Positions 10,385 to 23,517 of a DNA stretch of 64,000 bases are shown here, piece after piece. Each line of letters opens with the position of its first letter. The stretch's first letter is position 1. The position numbers were made by a program, and so were the translations under genes. Source of the stretch: Dichetophora obliterata (taxonomy: Eukaryota; Arthropoda; Insecta; Diptera; Sciomyzidae); the NCBI GenBank assembly GCA_963920525.1, contig OY986435.1, positions 259,801,462 to 259,865,461 on the forward strand, in the 5' to 3' direction. Below the pieces are notes generated by a model, which worked only from the letters and a program-made list of their open reading frames with translations, was not told where the DNA came from and ran no database searches.

Positions 10385-12890
10385 ACATCAATAAGAATGC
10401 TGTATATATCAGAAAATTCTGATCGTCATGCATTGACGTTTCAAACGGAAACTTCTAGCATGTGTTTTGTTTGAAGGTCAATTTACACTTTTACAAATTC
10501 ACAAAACGATCATAAAAATTTCATTGAATTGGGTCAGGACAAAGTCTACTATAACTATAACGTTAACTATGAATATATAGATAAGGAAATATATTAAAAC
10601 ATAGATTTATGTATATAACTTTAGAATAGTTTGAAATATTTTAAATATTTTTCACAGAATTATTTTTTAAGCTTTATTTGAAAATGTTTTTCACATAAAT
10701 TAATTTTTAAGCTGTAGAAAATCGTAAAAAATATAACAAAACCATTTAAGGCAAATTATTTTTCATCAAAAAATCATAGAGGGGATAGGTGGCCAATGGT
10801 TTTTAATGATACACACTGTTTGTGTCAAAAAAGATTAATTTTTGCAGATAAATTATATTATATGAAAGAATAAGAAAAATAAAAATTTAAAAAAAAATAA
10901 AATTAAAAAAAATATGTACAACAAAAGTAACTCTTGGCCTATTTTTGAGTACAAGTTGCATATTTAGAGGTTCTTTGAAAACAACATAAAACATTGTATT
11001 GGTGAGGTAATAGTAAACCTTTTCTCATTTTCCCAATTTACTTAATTGAACTTTCAAACAAAGAAAATTTGATGAAAATCGATTTGAAAATGGCGGAAAT
11101 AATTGCTTGCTAAGTCAAAACATGAAATTTCAATCGTTTTTTTCTCATTCTGAGGCTTAAGAAAATGAGTTATACTGAGAAAATTTATAGTTTTGAGATA
11201 TCGCAATGATTTTAATGTCATAATAACAGGTTTCTTAAAACATACCTAATATCCGTACAAAATATTTCCGAAAAGTAAAGATTTTAATTTTTACCGTTAA
11301 TTTTATTAATAAACGGCTGTCCATACAAAAATGCATTGCTGTGCATTGAGAATGGCTATAGTTTTTGAGATATCGCCATAGTTGAATGTCATTATAACGG
11401 TATTTTTTTTAAATTTAAAAATATATTTATTTTCAGAATATATGTAAAAAATTACAAAAAAAAAGAAACCCAGGTAAATTTATGTCATCATAACAATTAC
11501 AGTGTAAATAAAATATTCAAATTAAATAAAGTAATTTTTTAATATTTATACCATTTTTTCATAATCAAACAAAACAAACACAATAATTTTTATATTTAGA
11601 ATTTGATTTAATATAACTAAATACTTAAATTTTAAGGTTTAAAATTTTTACATGGTATTTAATATTTTTATCGCAGGCGAAGCAGCGGGTATTTGCTAGT
11701 AAATAAATAAAACTAGGTTTTGGTTAAAGTTTATTTGCTTGCTTCAGCTATCGTTTTATTCGGACTTTCTTAATTTAACAAAAGCTTAATGTGACCGATG
11801 TTCGAACAACTGCATTCGTGTTGTTGTTGTTGTAGAAGGCAAGCAACTGCATTCTCGCATGATGTTAGCTAGTTGTTGCTGTAAAATGCATCGTTGATAA
11901 AACGCACTCTCTGATCCATGAACTTATATGCCATATAACAGAAAGGAGATCATAAGATAAGGTGGTGTTTTTTGAAGTGAAGTTTTGAAGTTGTTATTTA
12001 ATGTGCTCGAGATATGTTGTACAAATCAAAAATCATATCAGAAGAATAAATTATTTTTGCAATACTGTACATAACAGCGCAGGGTTCCCAAAAACTATCA
12101 ATTGAATAGAAAAATTGCACTCCTCTTTATCATTGTTATTTAATTGACGAACGATTCACTTTGCTTTCCTCACTTGCGAAGAAAAAAAACTTGAGCGGCG
12201 CTCTTATGTTAAATATTCAGAGTGATCAAAACTTTTTCTTCGCTCTTTCATATTATTCGTTCGTAGATTGTGCTCCTCAAAAAAACTGAGTTGAACAACG
12301 CCTTCTCTTTGTTATTCATTTATTATTTCTCGCTCGCGAATTTTTGCAAAGATAAATTCATTTCATTGGAATTTTTGCGTTCGCTCATTTATTGACTCAA
12401 CGAGTGATCTTGTTAAAAAATAAATATGTGTTCTTATAGTTTTATAAAAAATAATGATTTCAAAGTTTTTTTAATTAAATACATTATTAAGAAAAATACT
12501 TAATATTATTGATTTAAGTCCTTCAAATTTATAATCTGCGAGGTGCTTAACTAAAGTTTCGCATCAAATAAAATCGAGCGATTCAATGAGTTTATCATTT
12601 CAAAATGCACAAGCGATGAAAACCCAACATCTCTCATCAACACGACGTCGCTCTTTTAAAATTTCTCAGCATACAAACTCACGAACGAGAAAAGCAGTTG
12701 AGGAGAGTGCCGGGAAAATGTTTGATCACAAATGACCGAGAACTGGACCAAAGTGTTTTATGCTGACTCCGAACGGCTTATGTTCTCATTAAGCTTTACA
12801 TGGCAATTTTTACTCTCTGAGGTTTGCCATTGTCTCTGCAGACTCTGTGACGACCGAACAAAAAAATTAATTCAAATGAAAAAACTTTCT

Positions 12891-12971
12891 GCCTGAGCTG
12901 GAATTGAACCCGGGCTACCGCGGTTTTTTAGCTTAGGGGCCACGCACTCTACCCACTAGGCTAAGGCCGCC
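12891..12971 (-). repeat. tRNA-like module, perfect A and B boxes
   Basis: On the minus strand TAGCCTAGTGG fits the A-box consensus exactly and GGTTCAATTCC fits the B-box consensus exactly, about 46 bases apart. The flanks could partly pair, but the anticodon arm is AT-rich and not a clear stem. It is best read as a SINE head or tRNA pseudogene. Confidence 0.55.
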
Positions 12972-13213
12972 ACGGAATCCGCTTAATAAGCGGTCATAAT
13001 CACGGATCATAATCACCACTTTGGGCCAACTGCCTCAAAAATGGTAATTTTTTTCAACGTTTGGTCAGCTGGTCCTTTTCTTTTTGAAGTGAAACTTCTT
13101 TAGTCGCGTATACAACAATACGGCGAATTGAACGGGGAGTAAAACTAATGTAACACAAAAATGTAACGAAAAAATTCTCAGAACTCAAACTAATAAAAAA
13201 AGTGGAATGAAGG

Positions 13214-13687
13214 CATGATACAAAGAACTACAGATAAAGTATTGCGCATGTCCGTCATCTTTGCTGTGACGTGCAAGGTGCTCATTGGTTGCAACGTAGT
13301 CACAATTTATTCATAGGATATAAAGATTTTTAAATGCCTACATTTCCTTATGAAAACTTGTTTACTGAAATGAAATAAATATTGTTAAATAAAGCACATG
13401 CCCAAAATAAAGTAAATATAATTTTTAGTACTGTTTGCGAAAAAACCATTTCATATTTCGTAGGTGCGTTTTTCCCCTTTTAACCGATTTACACAAAAAG
13501 TGGCTACGTTGCTTGATGTGCTTAACAGAATTTTGACTGTTTGTTCCTTTTCATTTTGCTATCTTCGTCACATTTTCTTTTGAATGTATTCATCAAGTGT
13601 CACATTTGATGAGCACCAATGACGAAGTGCGCAGTAAATGTTGCTCGTTGCGCCGAGAATACTTTATCTGTAGTTCTTTGTATCATG
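13214..13687. mobile_element. MITE, 30-bp TIRs, 9-bp target duplication (copy A)
   Basis: Both ends begin CATGATACAAAGAACTACAG and stay identical for 30 bases. The flanks are a perfect 9-bp duplication, GAATGAAGG, at 13205-13213 and 13688-13696. A second copy lies at 57408-57891 in the opposite orientation. Nine-base duplications are usual for Mutator-like elements and possible for Merlin. No transposase is present, so the family assignment is inference. Confidence 0.85.
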
Positions 13688-13835
13688 GAATGAAGGAATA
13701 AACAAGAGCGAAGTAGTTGCTTCAAGTAACGAGAATGACAGTTCCTATTTAGAAGGTGTTCGAAAGGTTTAGCTTTTTGGTCATGAAACAATGTAAGATG
13801 AGTTTCATTCAGACGATACAAGTTTGCGCGAGACT

Positions 13836-14046
13836 AAAGTGCTGTTTATAATAGGCGGATTAGACCGGAGTCGAATGAGATTGTAACGTGGCGAAACGCT
13901 TACAAACGGAGTAGTGATTATAATAGCAACGTCAATCCGTCTATTATAATCAGCGCTTTATATAAGAAACTAATGTAATAGATTGCAAATTGACACTTAA
14001 TAACGTTTTATAATATTCCGTTCCATCTATTATAACCAGGGCTTAA
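13836..14046. repeat. Foldback cluster with TTATAATAG motif
   Basis: AAAGTGCTGTTTATAATAGG at 13836 is matched in inverted form by the segment ending CAGCGCTTT at 13959. A third related inverted copy ends at 14046 (CTATTATAACCAGGGCTTAA). The first two would form an element of about 124 bp. No target duplication was established. Confidence 0.5.
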
Positions 14047-14141
14047 AAGTGGATTCTGTGCGGCTGCTAATAACGTAAATGTCGGTATAGGACAGTGATG
14101 TTCCTCGACGCGTCGTCTTTAATTGTCGAGGTTTACTTAAC

Positions 14142-14182
14142 AATTGTCGATAATGTAGACAATGGTCTACATTGTCGACAAT
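14142..14182. repeat. Imperfect 41-bp palindrome
   Basis: AATTGTCGATAATGTAGAC and GTCTACATTGTCGACAAT face each other across four bases. Additional tgtcga phrases nearby (about 14100-14260) suggest this is the core of a small foldback repeat. Confidence 0.6.
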
Positions 14183-14554
14183 AGGTCTGTTCCCGTACTT
14201 AATTCAAGTAGCTTGAAGTTGCTTAAAAGCTTCATGTTGAAGCAATTCGACAATTGTGTAAGCAATGTCAACAAAATGCAACACTGCGAAAATGCAAGTT
14301 CTTATTAGATTGGGCTGATTCTTAAATTCTTTTGAAAAGTTCGCTTATTTAACACAAATTAAACAAACAAAAAGCATAACCGGAAGGTGTTTATTTAAAA
14401 ATATACCTTGAAAAAGGATTTTTGAGTTCTCTTCAAAATATATTAACATATATGTATAAGTAACATATCGTCACATAAAACAAAAAAGCCGTAAGTTACA
14501 ATAAACTCAAAGTCAACTTCTTTATTGATAATTGATGCACATTATCAAAATACA

Positions 14555-14715
14555 TTTTCCTGCTAAATTTTACACTCCTATAACTAAAAACGACGTTTTT
14601 ATTAAAAAAGTTATAAAATCCCTAAGTTTGAGCGCAACTTACAATTCACAATTACAATTTAGAAAGTTTTTTGACTCTCCAGTAAAATTTTTAATTGTAG
14701 CTTACGGCTTTTTGA
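14555..14715. repeat. Dispersed repeat, copy 1
   Basis: This segment is clearly similar to 43195-43335 in reverse orientation; both share ctacaactaaaaacgacg-like and taagtttgagcgcaactta-like stretches and end near a cttacggctttttga phrase. The similarity identifies a dispersed repeat rather than a gene. The 62-codon open frame here has no recognisable motif. Confidence 0.55.
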
Positions 14716-15209
14716 TTTAATATGAAGATATTTAAAAAATTGTCACTGCCTAGGGGTCGCCCTATTACCTGTTTCACAACTCCCTAAGGAATTGTTTGTG
14801 TACATTTATTTGTAATCATTGAGGTATGTTGGACGAACTATTTTAAAATGTTTTGCGCTTCATTTCACAATGAGTTAGGCTGAACAAATAGAAATTGCCG
14901 TCATTTAATTTTTAGTTTTAAATAAATAATTGTTGAAATTAAATGTTTTAAGAGTAGAATAACATTTTTGAAAGAATTCAATTCCACTATTGAAAACATC
15001 ATGCAATTTTTAATAAAAGTCACTATTGAACTTATTTAAAACAAAACTTTAAGGCCCAGTATTTCAAAAAATAACCTACTTGGCATTAATTCTATTTTAA
15101 AAAGACATTCGGTAGCTATCCCATTATTCACACATAAGTCAGGATGTTATCCAAAAAGAAACAATAATAATAATAACAACTTTTTTGCTCCTTCTTTTCC
15201 TCTTTCCAG

Positions 15210-16796
15210 TCTATTTGTCGAGCAAATTCTGGGTCATCAGTATGCCGACGTGCAGTTGTTGCCCTTTGCGGATGTCTTTACAGAAATCACCGCCGCCACC
15301 CCAGTCTTTTTCATACTCTCACCCGGTATCGATCCGCTTCGCGATGTAGAACGCTTGGGGGCCAAACTGGGCTTCACTGAAGCGACAGACACAGTACGCA
15401 ACATTTCGCTGGGACAGGGTCAGGAGGACATCGCTGAAGTAGCTATAACTGAGGCCTTGACTTCGGGTTCTCAATGGGTAATACTACAGAATATCCACCT
15501 CGTCGTTAACTGGCTGCCGACCTTAGAGAAGCTTATCGAACGCATTGTAGGTGAGGGAGAAGTAACAAGCGGGATGTCTTCCAACTTTCGTCTCTTCATC
15601 AGTGCTGAACCGGCACCTGACCCTCAGTACCACGTCATACCACAGGGTATACTAGAGTCATCCATCAAGATTGTCAATGAACCACCGACTGGCATGGCTG
15701 CCAATCTACACAAAGCCTGGGACAACTTTAACCAGGAGACTCTAGAGACTTGTACGCAGGAAGCTGAATTCAAGTCAATTCTATTTGCTCTTTGCTACTT
15801 TCATGCTGTGGCGGGTGAGCGTCGTAAGTTCGGGCCACAGGGCTGGAACAAGTCGTATCCCTTCAATATTGGGGATCTAAGTATCAGTGCCAATGTGCTG
15901 CATAACTATCTAGAGGGCAGCAACCGCATTCCTTGGGAAGATCTCCGCTATCTCTTTGGCGAGATCATGTACGGTGGGCATATAACCGACGATTGGGATC
16001 GCCGGCTGTGTCAAACATATCTGGAGGAGCTTCTGCAGCAAGAGCTGGTCGATGGTGACTTCGAATTGTGTCCTGGTTTTGCTGCACCACCCAATCTCGA
16101 TTTTCAGGGCTACCATAAATATATCTCCGAAGTGTTGCCAGAGGAGTCTCCTGTTTTGTATGGTCTACATCCGAACGCAGAGATCGGTTTTCTCACAAGC
16201 GCCTCAGAGAATTTATTGCGCACAATATTCGAACTGCAGCCGCGTGAGTCCGAGCTTATCACCAACTGTGGCGCTCCACGTGAAGAGCTTGTCAAGATCA
16301 TGATAGACGATTTTCTGGACAAATTACAGAACGAGTTCAATTTGCAAGCGCTACTTAACCGGGTCGAGCGAAAGACACCGTTTGTGGTGGTTGCCTTGCA
16401 GGAGTGCGAACGTATGAATGCGCTCATACGTGAGATCAAGCGTTCGTTACGTGAACTTATGCTTGGTCTTAAGGGTGAACTTACCATAACGCAGGAAATG
16501 GAGCGCCTAGATCATGCCATATTCTACGATCACATTCCAGACGCTTGGGCGCGTTTGGCCTATCCGAGTCTGTTGGGTCTTCAGGGTTGGTTTGCCGATC
16601 TTTTACATCGCATCAAAGAGTTAAAGGGCTGGCTCACCGACTTCAAACTGCCGTGTACCATTTGGTTGGGTGGTCTTTTCAATCCCCAAAGTTTTCTTAC
16701 AGCAATCATGCAGGAAAGTGCTCGGAAGCATGATCTGCCGCTGGATCGCATGTGCTTGAGCTGTGATGTCACCAAAAAAGCCAAGGATGATGTCAC
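15210..16796 (+). CDS. Axonemal dynein heavy chain, exon with AAA6
   Basis: The exon follows the acceptor ttccag and ends at a gtaagt donor at 16797. It adds one base, 528 codons and two bases, keeping frame with the exon before it. AAA6 begins with TPVFFILSPGIDPLRDVE; GSQWVILQNIHLVVNWL follows, then GERRKFGPQGWNKSYPFN and IMYGGHITDDWDRR of the AAA lid region. The C-terminal domain starts with TIWLGGLFNPQSFLTAI. NISLGQGQEDIAE is very close to the NVSLGQGQEVVAE form of the human DNAH9/11/17 group, which is why the beta-heavy-chain class was chosen. The frame is open throughout, so the gene appears intact here. Confidence 0.94.
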
Positions 16797-17793
16797 GTAA
16801 GTAAAAGTTTTCATTAAAAACATATATTCCCTTTCAGAAAAAAATTATGCAACGCTTATTGGTCCGATATATCCGATATTGGTCATTATCGTTAAAAGTT
16901 GAGCGAGATTGTTACTTTTTATATTCAAAAGTCTCATGTTTTTTTTTTGTTGTTATATAATTTTTATGAAGAGATATTTTGGTAAGAGTCTTGAAGAATT
17001 CTTGAAGAAGTATTGAATTTGATAAAGGTTCGAATCAATCCCGTGCAAGTAATCGAATAAACAAGTATTGGTCGATGCATTCATAATTTTTTTCAAATAA
17101 CAAAAGTCAATCGCAAGAACAAAAGTTCAGTATACCTCAGAGTTCAAACTGAGTTCAAACAATGAATGCTTTCACCGAGCTCATATTGATCCCAATACTA
17201 ATCATGTGGTGCATATCATATAATCAAACAACCAAAATAATTAAAGATTTCGATCAACGGATTATGGTATAGGACACAAAAACAATTAGTTATACTTATA
17301 TCAGCGTTTTAAAATGTTCCGTCTATGTAATTTTTAACATAGATTTTAAGTTGCCTTTGACATAGTTGTTGTCTTCACAGACCTACAGTAAAATTTTATG
17401 AGAAATATTTTTATTAAATATTTTAACCCTAGTGCCCTTAACCTTTCTTTACACATGCAAATTTGTGTTACACAAACACACATGTCGGACTCTCAGACCG
17501 ATTTTATAAATCGATTTTATAAAAAAAATCCTTTTTTTAAAATCATTTTGTTAAATAAGACTACGTGTTAAAGTAAACTAAGTAAAAAAACGAAAAATTA
17601 AGAATATATTTAAATGTATACTCCCGTTTATATATCAGGTTCATATTTAATATTTCAACAAAAAAATGTTTTGTCGTGTGAGAAATGAATATAAGCCAAC
17701 GTCTTTAAAGTTTAACTTTACTTTATTGATCGATTTCTTAATGATACTTAAAATTGCCCTACACCTTTAGCTTAGTTGACCAAACAGTCAATT

Positions 17794-18121
17794 TTAATGG
17801 ATGTAAGGTGATTCGTTAATGGCTTGAGGAGTGTCTTGGCTCCGTAGAGGCCAATTTTGCTTATTGACGAAGCCAATAGCTTGCTCACTAGGCCGATTAT
17901 GTTGACAGTAAAATGGACGAAGTGCTCTATGAACTTCGCGAACAGATTTATTTTTTTCAAAGTAAATTTCCACAATTTGGAAGCGTTGTTCTGACGTTAA
18001 ACAATTCATTATAAATTGCAAAATTTTACTGAACCGAAATGTCAGCACAATTTGACATTTTCAACTGTCAAACCATAAACAAAACTATTGAAACTTCTCA
18101 TGCAGCTAAAAAAAACACCCA
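17794..18121 (-). pseudogene. Mariner-type transposase N-terminal fragment
   Basis: On the minus strand the frame MNCLTSEQRFQIVEIYFEKN followed by KSVREVHRALRPFY resembles the N-terminal helix-turn-helix of mariner-family transposases. Upstream, at 18105-18120, the minus strand reads GGGTGTTTTTTTTAGC, like a mariner terminal repeat, in the position of the element's 5' end. The matching other end was not found and the catalytic domain is absent, so this is a truncated copy. Confidence 0.6.
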
Positions 18122-18661
18122 CTATATTATTGGCTATAGCCGGACTTAGAGAATTTTTAAAATATTGTTAAGACAAAAATGGCAATTTATAAAAATTAAT
18201 AAAAAAGTTAAAAAATGGCTACGTCAGGCTGAAGAGGCACGGTTTCTCAACAAAACCTATTTTGAATCAAATCAATCGAACGAAAACTGTCTTAGTTATG
18301 CTGTCAAACAGGTCAAAAAAGTGATTTTGAGTACACGGCGCTTAAAGTTCTTAACTGCTAAGAGCGCAGGCCTGTATCCAGGGAGAAAGGGGGGCAATGC
18401 CCCACACGACAACCGTTTTCCCCCCTGGCCAAATCAGACAATGAAAAACTTTAAATGAATAATTAATATGCATTTTGTTGATATATTTGCTTATTGCTTT
18501 AAACTTAGTTTAGTTTAAAATAACAAAATATATACACATTCACCTTATTCATGACTTGAATATGTAAATATATGAAATTTATTTGACAAAATTCAAATTT
18601 GTACTGGGTCGCCAACATTTACTACCAAAAAAATAAGATTTGAATTTTAATAATTTTTTAA

Positions 18662-18942
18662 CCCGCATCCATAGGAACTTTCTAGAAATGAAAAGCACGT
18701 TGTGCACCAATTTGATGCAGTTACAAAAAGAAAATATAATTCATTGAAATGTTTTTAATTCTTAAATTTTTTTTACGCATGAAGAATGTTTATTAATTTT
18801 AAAATAAGAAAAAACTCCAAATCTTAATTCTAGCAAAAATTTAAAGAAACAAAAGATTTAAATCAAAACATGCATATTTGTTCTTAATATATAAATCTGA
18901 ATAAAAAATTTGCATAAATTTGATGCAAACGACGGATGCGGG
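18662..18942. mobile_element. TTAA-flanked MITE (piggyBac-like) nested in hAT
   Basis: TTAA occurs on both sides (18658-18661 and 18943-18946). The termini are CCCGCATCC and GGATGCGGG, a perfect inverted repeat beginning with CCC as piggyBac ends do. The 281-bp body has no coding capacity. Confidence 0.75.
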
Positions 18943-18985
18943 TTAATTAAATTTTTTTATTAGTTTTACTTAAAAAATGTCTTAC

Positions 18986-19567
18986 AGCGCATTATTTTCT
19001 GAAAAAGTCTGACCTCACAGAATGCAGAATTTTTTAGATTCTGACCTGAATTTACAGAATGTTGACTTCTTTTGAGCTGAGAAAAGAGCGGAAAAAATGC
19101 AACATTTTTTTCATTTGATATTGGCTGCACTGTTGTTTTGAATTCCTATTTATTTACAATTGAGGTTATGTATAGTGCGGTACTGCATGGAATTTTTAAG
19201 AAATACTCATCGAGCTGTTAAATTTTATTAAAAGTAACCACTTTAGTCAAAATTGTTTTGGATTCAATTAAAAAAAAATTTCAAAATTGCAACATTTTGC
19301 TTCTCACAATTGTCATAGCATATAATATTACTGTCAAAATTATTTTTTTTTTGTTTTGATGTTGGCATTACTAGAGAGCAGAATGCAGAACCGCCGAATT
19401 TTACAGGTCAGAAAATTCTGCATTTGTTTGCGGTTAGAGTTTTCGGGAAAGGAACACGATTTATTTTGAGGTCAACATTTTTTTTTTTTTGAAAAGAACG
19501 CAAAAAATGCAGAATTCTTGAAGAGGTCAGAAAAAATGTAAAATTTTTTCCAGAAAAAAATGCGCTA
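18986..19567. repeat. Second terminal-repeat element nested in hAT
   Basis: The left end AGCGCATTATTTTCTG is matched in inverted orientation by CAGAAAAAAATGCGCT at the right. Inside both ends are tctgacct and gcagaatt phrases in mirror arrangement. The target duplication could not be fixed, so the borders are approximate. Confidence 0.55.
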
Positions 19568-20510
19568 TTATACATATGTTAGCCTATTTCGATACTCTTT
19601 CTTATATTTCTAGCCACTTTAAATAAATCTTGTATTTTTACCTTCATTTTATTACAAAGTCCTGAATTAATTTTTATATTATTTTTTATGTACTAATCTC
19701 ATGTATAAAAAGATCTACATATCCATGTAAATATTATAAAATTAACTGTTTTTTAATAAATATGTGTAATGTATTCATTTCCCATGTTAAAAAAGTTGTT
19801 TTTTTTTTATTCAAATGAAAAAACAAAAAATTGCGCCCCAAGATTCATGCCTGCCCCCTCTGTCTTCTTGGTCTGGCTACAGGCCTGTAAGAGCGCTAGA
19901 ATAGCATGACACCATTTGACACCCTTTTGAATTCTTAACTTTCGAATTTTCACTTGAAACTTGAGATACATATTTTTTGGGGTGTGAACTAATAAAAAAA
20001 CGACATTTTTTTTTAGATAGTTTTACACTGTTCATACCCCTTAAATAAACCGAATACTTTTTATGCAAATTTTTAGTTGCATTTCTTTCACAAAAATCGC
20101 TTTCATTCTTAATTTTAACTTGATTGTGTTTGAGCGCGAAGCGTTTCGGTACTTTGTACTTAAAACTTCATTACTCTAATTTTTTGTAAGTTAAGCCTAC
20201 AAAATGTGTCATAAAGACAAAAATGTCAAAAAGACAGAAAAAATATAAAAATGTAAATAAAAACTACTTACATAGTACCAAAGCGCTAAGCAGGGGGCTA
20301 GAGACGGGGTAAAAAACATTTTAAATTGGCCACTAAGTTTCTGTTAGTCCGTCTGTTCTGATTTTAATATATTACTTAAGCTCAGGAAATAATTTATCCT
20401 TAAATTTAAGTATTACAAACCAAATTTTTTTAAAACTGTCTTCTACTTAAAATTCCTATTATAATTTTAAGAAAACATTTTTTCTTAAAATATCTACGTA
20501 AATATGACCA

Positions 20511-20604
20511 ATGCTATACAATGTCACGTTTTTAATCTGACATAACATTATACAAAACATGCTATACAATGTCATGTCTTCAATTACGACATAACACTAT
20601 ACAT
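20511..20604. repeat. Two tandem 48-bp repeat units
   Basis: ATGCTATACAATGTCACG at 20511 recurs at about 20559 (ATGCTATACAATGTCATG). Both copies continue with gacataacayTATACA. This is a two-unit diverged tandem repeat of unknown role. Confidence 0.6.
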
Positions 20605-22019
20605 CACTAATCATGGTATAAAATTATAAGCTAACTAAAACCGGAAAAAAATATAAACCTGAAAAAAATTAATTAATGTATAAAAAGATAAACATCCCAT
20701 CTATATTTAGTGAAACAACAAACCTTAAACCTAAAATTTTTGCCGTGTAGGCTTAAAGGCTACCTTTAAACGTTTTTCGACCACAGCCACGTGGTCTCAT
20801 CAGAAGGCTTTAAAAATTCTAAAAAACCTAACCAACCTCTAATTCTGAATGCTACGCATTCGAAGTAAGCTAATCTAATGACAACTAAAATAAAATTACA
20901 TACAACACATGCATGCAACACATTCAAAACATACATATGTGATACATATCATGTAACACATATGCAGCACATTCACAAGAGAAAACCTATTGAATAAAAA
21001 TCCTAACAAAAATTTTTAGTTAAAACCTAGTGAAAAACCTAACAAAAATAAATAAAACCTAAAAAATAATAAAAAATTAGTAAAACCTGAAAACTTAATA
21101 TATAGAAATATACTACACCCGCAGATCCCACCAAAAAACGCTCCAAAATACGGAACCGTCCAAAGTGGAACCCGCAAGAACAATACGCCTAAGAAAGGTA
21201 AGTAATCTGTGTGTGATAGGCAATAATCTTTATTGCTAAAGAGCATCACACTGGTTCTCCTTAGCCGCCTTCTAGGTCCCCCAAAAACCTAACAAGAACA
21301 ATTAAAAATTGGGTGAACCCCCACTTTCCCTATATGATTAATTTGCCACTGTTGACAAACAATCATTTAATGTTTTTCATCCATAGTCACTCACGAGCAT
21401 GTGGTGACTAATGGACAAGAGGAGGACAACAAGGATGGATATGTTAGTGCCTAGGGGCGTGGAGATGTAACCCAAGAATTAGGGAAACTAGTCCATTCCC
21501 CTGATAAGCTAAATTTTTGGATTAGTAACTAACACTTTTTATTATAATAACTTAATTTTACCTTAATGTTTACAATAAATTTATTCTAGTTCCACCATTG
21601 TAGAATGTCGATAGCTCGAGGCCCGAACGTCGTAATTATAATTTTACGTTTTATAATTTTTTTTTATAAAAATCAAGATAAAAGAAAATATAATCAGAAA
21701 AGTGCATTCGGTTAAAGCTGAACGCCTACGGCACGAAAAGAAAGTTTCCCAATTTCTCATTTATCTGAATTTTTTAAGTTTTTCTTTTCATTTCTCTACT
21801 TACAGATCCCTTATACGGATTTGGTCATACTCTTAGCCACACCCAAATCCTTTGATTTTGTTTTTCAAACTTCAAATTTTTCCGTCTAATATAAATACAA
21901 AGTTATGCGGAAAATTTCAAAAACAAAAAAAGGAAAAATTAACAAAAAGATATTTGCACATAAAAAGATATTAAACTCATAATAATTGAAAAGGTTATTA
22001 TAGGAGGCCCTGTCTGTTT

Positions 22020-22247
22020 TCAAGACGTGGCATTTTTCTTCGGCCTTCTGCTGTCACAGCCATAACTGCTTCTCAAATTTTTTTTCAACATTTTTTGAGA
22101 AACACATGTAAAAACTTTAACACATCTTTCTGTTCCTTGAATATGATATGGAATTTGTGGATCGAGAAATGGTGAACTTTCAACATCTAAGAATTGCTTT
22201 AGGTGTTCATAAGGAATTTTTTTTGTAAACGGTGGTTCCGCAATCAA
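22020..22247 (-). pseudogene. Fragment of unrecognised repeat-associated ORF
   Basis: The minus-strand frame contains PYHIQGTERCVKVFTCVSQK followed by S.GCDSRRP. The pattern is reminiscent of a P.H.Q..ER.VK..T..S segment common in uncharacterised arthropod multicopy proteins, but I cannot name the family. It has a Met start, 75 codons and a stop. Nearby, at about 22310-22472, a segment of about 55 bp (aacaratagatggcaccaaa-like) is duplicated at a spacing of about 107 bp. Confidence 0.3.
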
Positions 22248-23517
22248 AATTGCTTTGAAATTTTTTATGGTGAAGATTTGTCGTACAGTGCCGAAGTGAT
22301 CAGAGGATCAGTTAAAGATAGAACAAAATAGATGGCACCAAATCATTTATCGTATCTAAAAACCCCTATACCCAAATTATTATGTAGATTTGTACTACAA
22401 AGCCCTCTGGTTAAAGTGATAGATCAAAACAGATGGAGTCCAAATGGTGATTTATCGTATCTGAAAACCTCTTTAAGTAAATTTTCATCATAATCATATG
22501 ATCGGTTTAGAAGTTTTCTGGGGTTTTGTAAAAGATTTGTACGCCAGAGCTCTCTTGTGATAAAGAAAGATCTACTAAACTTTACAGGATCACCTGCTGG
22601 GCTAATATAAAAATTGCCTGAAAATTCATACATACAGGCATCGACTTTTATATATGAAGGGCTTATTGCAAGAACATGTTAAGCCACATAAAAAATATTT
22701 TGAAACAATCGACTGTAGTTTTGAAAAAATTTATTTTTGTATGAAGAAATGAAATTGAACACGGAAACTTTACAATTAGGTTAGAATATAAATAAGAAAT
22801 AAGGTTGTTGGCAATGAATGCATTGAGTACTGTATTCAGACTAAAAAATTGATTTTTAGATCATGTGAGTTATCACGTTATTGCAATAAGCCCTTCATAT
22901 ACAGATTTTTTGTATCTTATAGTTTTGATCAAATTTGAAAATATTTTTAAATTTTTGTTAAACAAGGAAATTCGATGAAGTCTGCTTTCCTAAAACCCAA
23001 TATTTTTACCCTAAATAGGTTTTTTTTTGGCTGTTTCTTCCAATTTTTTTCACATATTGCAACAAAACACTAATTCCAAACTTCTTTTCATTTTCGAGAG
23101 TAGCAGGTAATTCACTTTGCCTACTTGCTCCTTGATATTTGATAAAATTGCTCTTTCCTTGAACCAAGGTAGAGACTTAGTACTTATATGATTAATTTCG
23201 GGTAAGACATTATCAATAAATTCTTCAATATCGTTTACCAAAATGCAAAGGTTGTTGTTTTCCAGATTAATACGTCCAGTTTCTTGTGCTAGCTGTCCAT
23301 TTCCTATTTTAACCAACAAATCTGCAAAAAAAGAGTTTTCATTTGTAGAGAGCGATACTCTCACATTGGTTTTGGGTTGTAATTTAATAAAGTTTAGCCG
23401 AAGGTAAGATTCCTTCAAAGAAGTATTCATTTCATCAGCACATGTTCCTCTCGTCACGATGGGTAAGATTTGACTAAAGTCTCCTGCGAACAAAATTGTA
23501 CATGTACCGAAGTGTAA

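Larger units (their letters stand above)
9169..15209 (+). other. 6.0-kb dynein intron rich in mobile elements
   Basis: The intron has a gtgagt donor and a pyrimidine-rich acceptor ending ttccag at 15209. It contains a small foldback element, a Helitron-like copy, a tRNA-like module, a 9-bp-duplication MITE and other foldbacks, listed separately. A sequence ending GCGGGTATTTGCTAG|T at about 11674-11698 looks like a second Helitron 3' end. The matching 5' end may be near 9230 (tattatataaaagg), which would make the copy at 9813 nested. The rest, notably 10390-12880, is AT-rich with nothing recognisable. Confidence 0.85.
18367..19887. mobile_element. Non-autonomous hAT element, 1.5 kb
   Basis: The ends read CAGGCCTGTATCCAGGG on the left and, inverted on the right, CAGGCCTGTAGCCAGAC. 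A perfect 8-bp duplication, taagagcg, lies at 18359-18366 and 19888-19895. No transposase is visible inside. It carries two nested terminal-repeat elements, at 18662 and about 18986. G- and C-runs just inside both ends (aggggggca, tgccccct) extend the inverted symmetry. Confidence 0.88.

Noticed and set aside
12891..12971. A functional tRNA gene
   Set aside because: A and B boxes are perfect, but the anticodon arm does not fold convincingly and the acceptor stem is not clear.
17772..17975. Minus-strand 67-codon frame
   Set aside because: It is an alternative frame of the mariner N-terminal fragment.
20133..20296. Possible foldback around gcgtttcggtactttgta
   Set aside because: The arms match only in part and no target duplication is visible.
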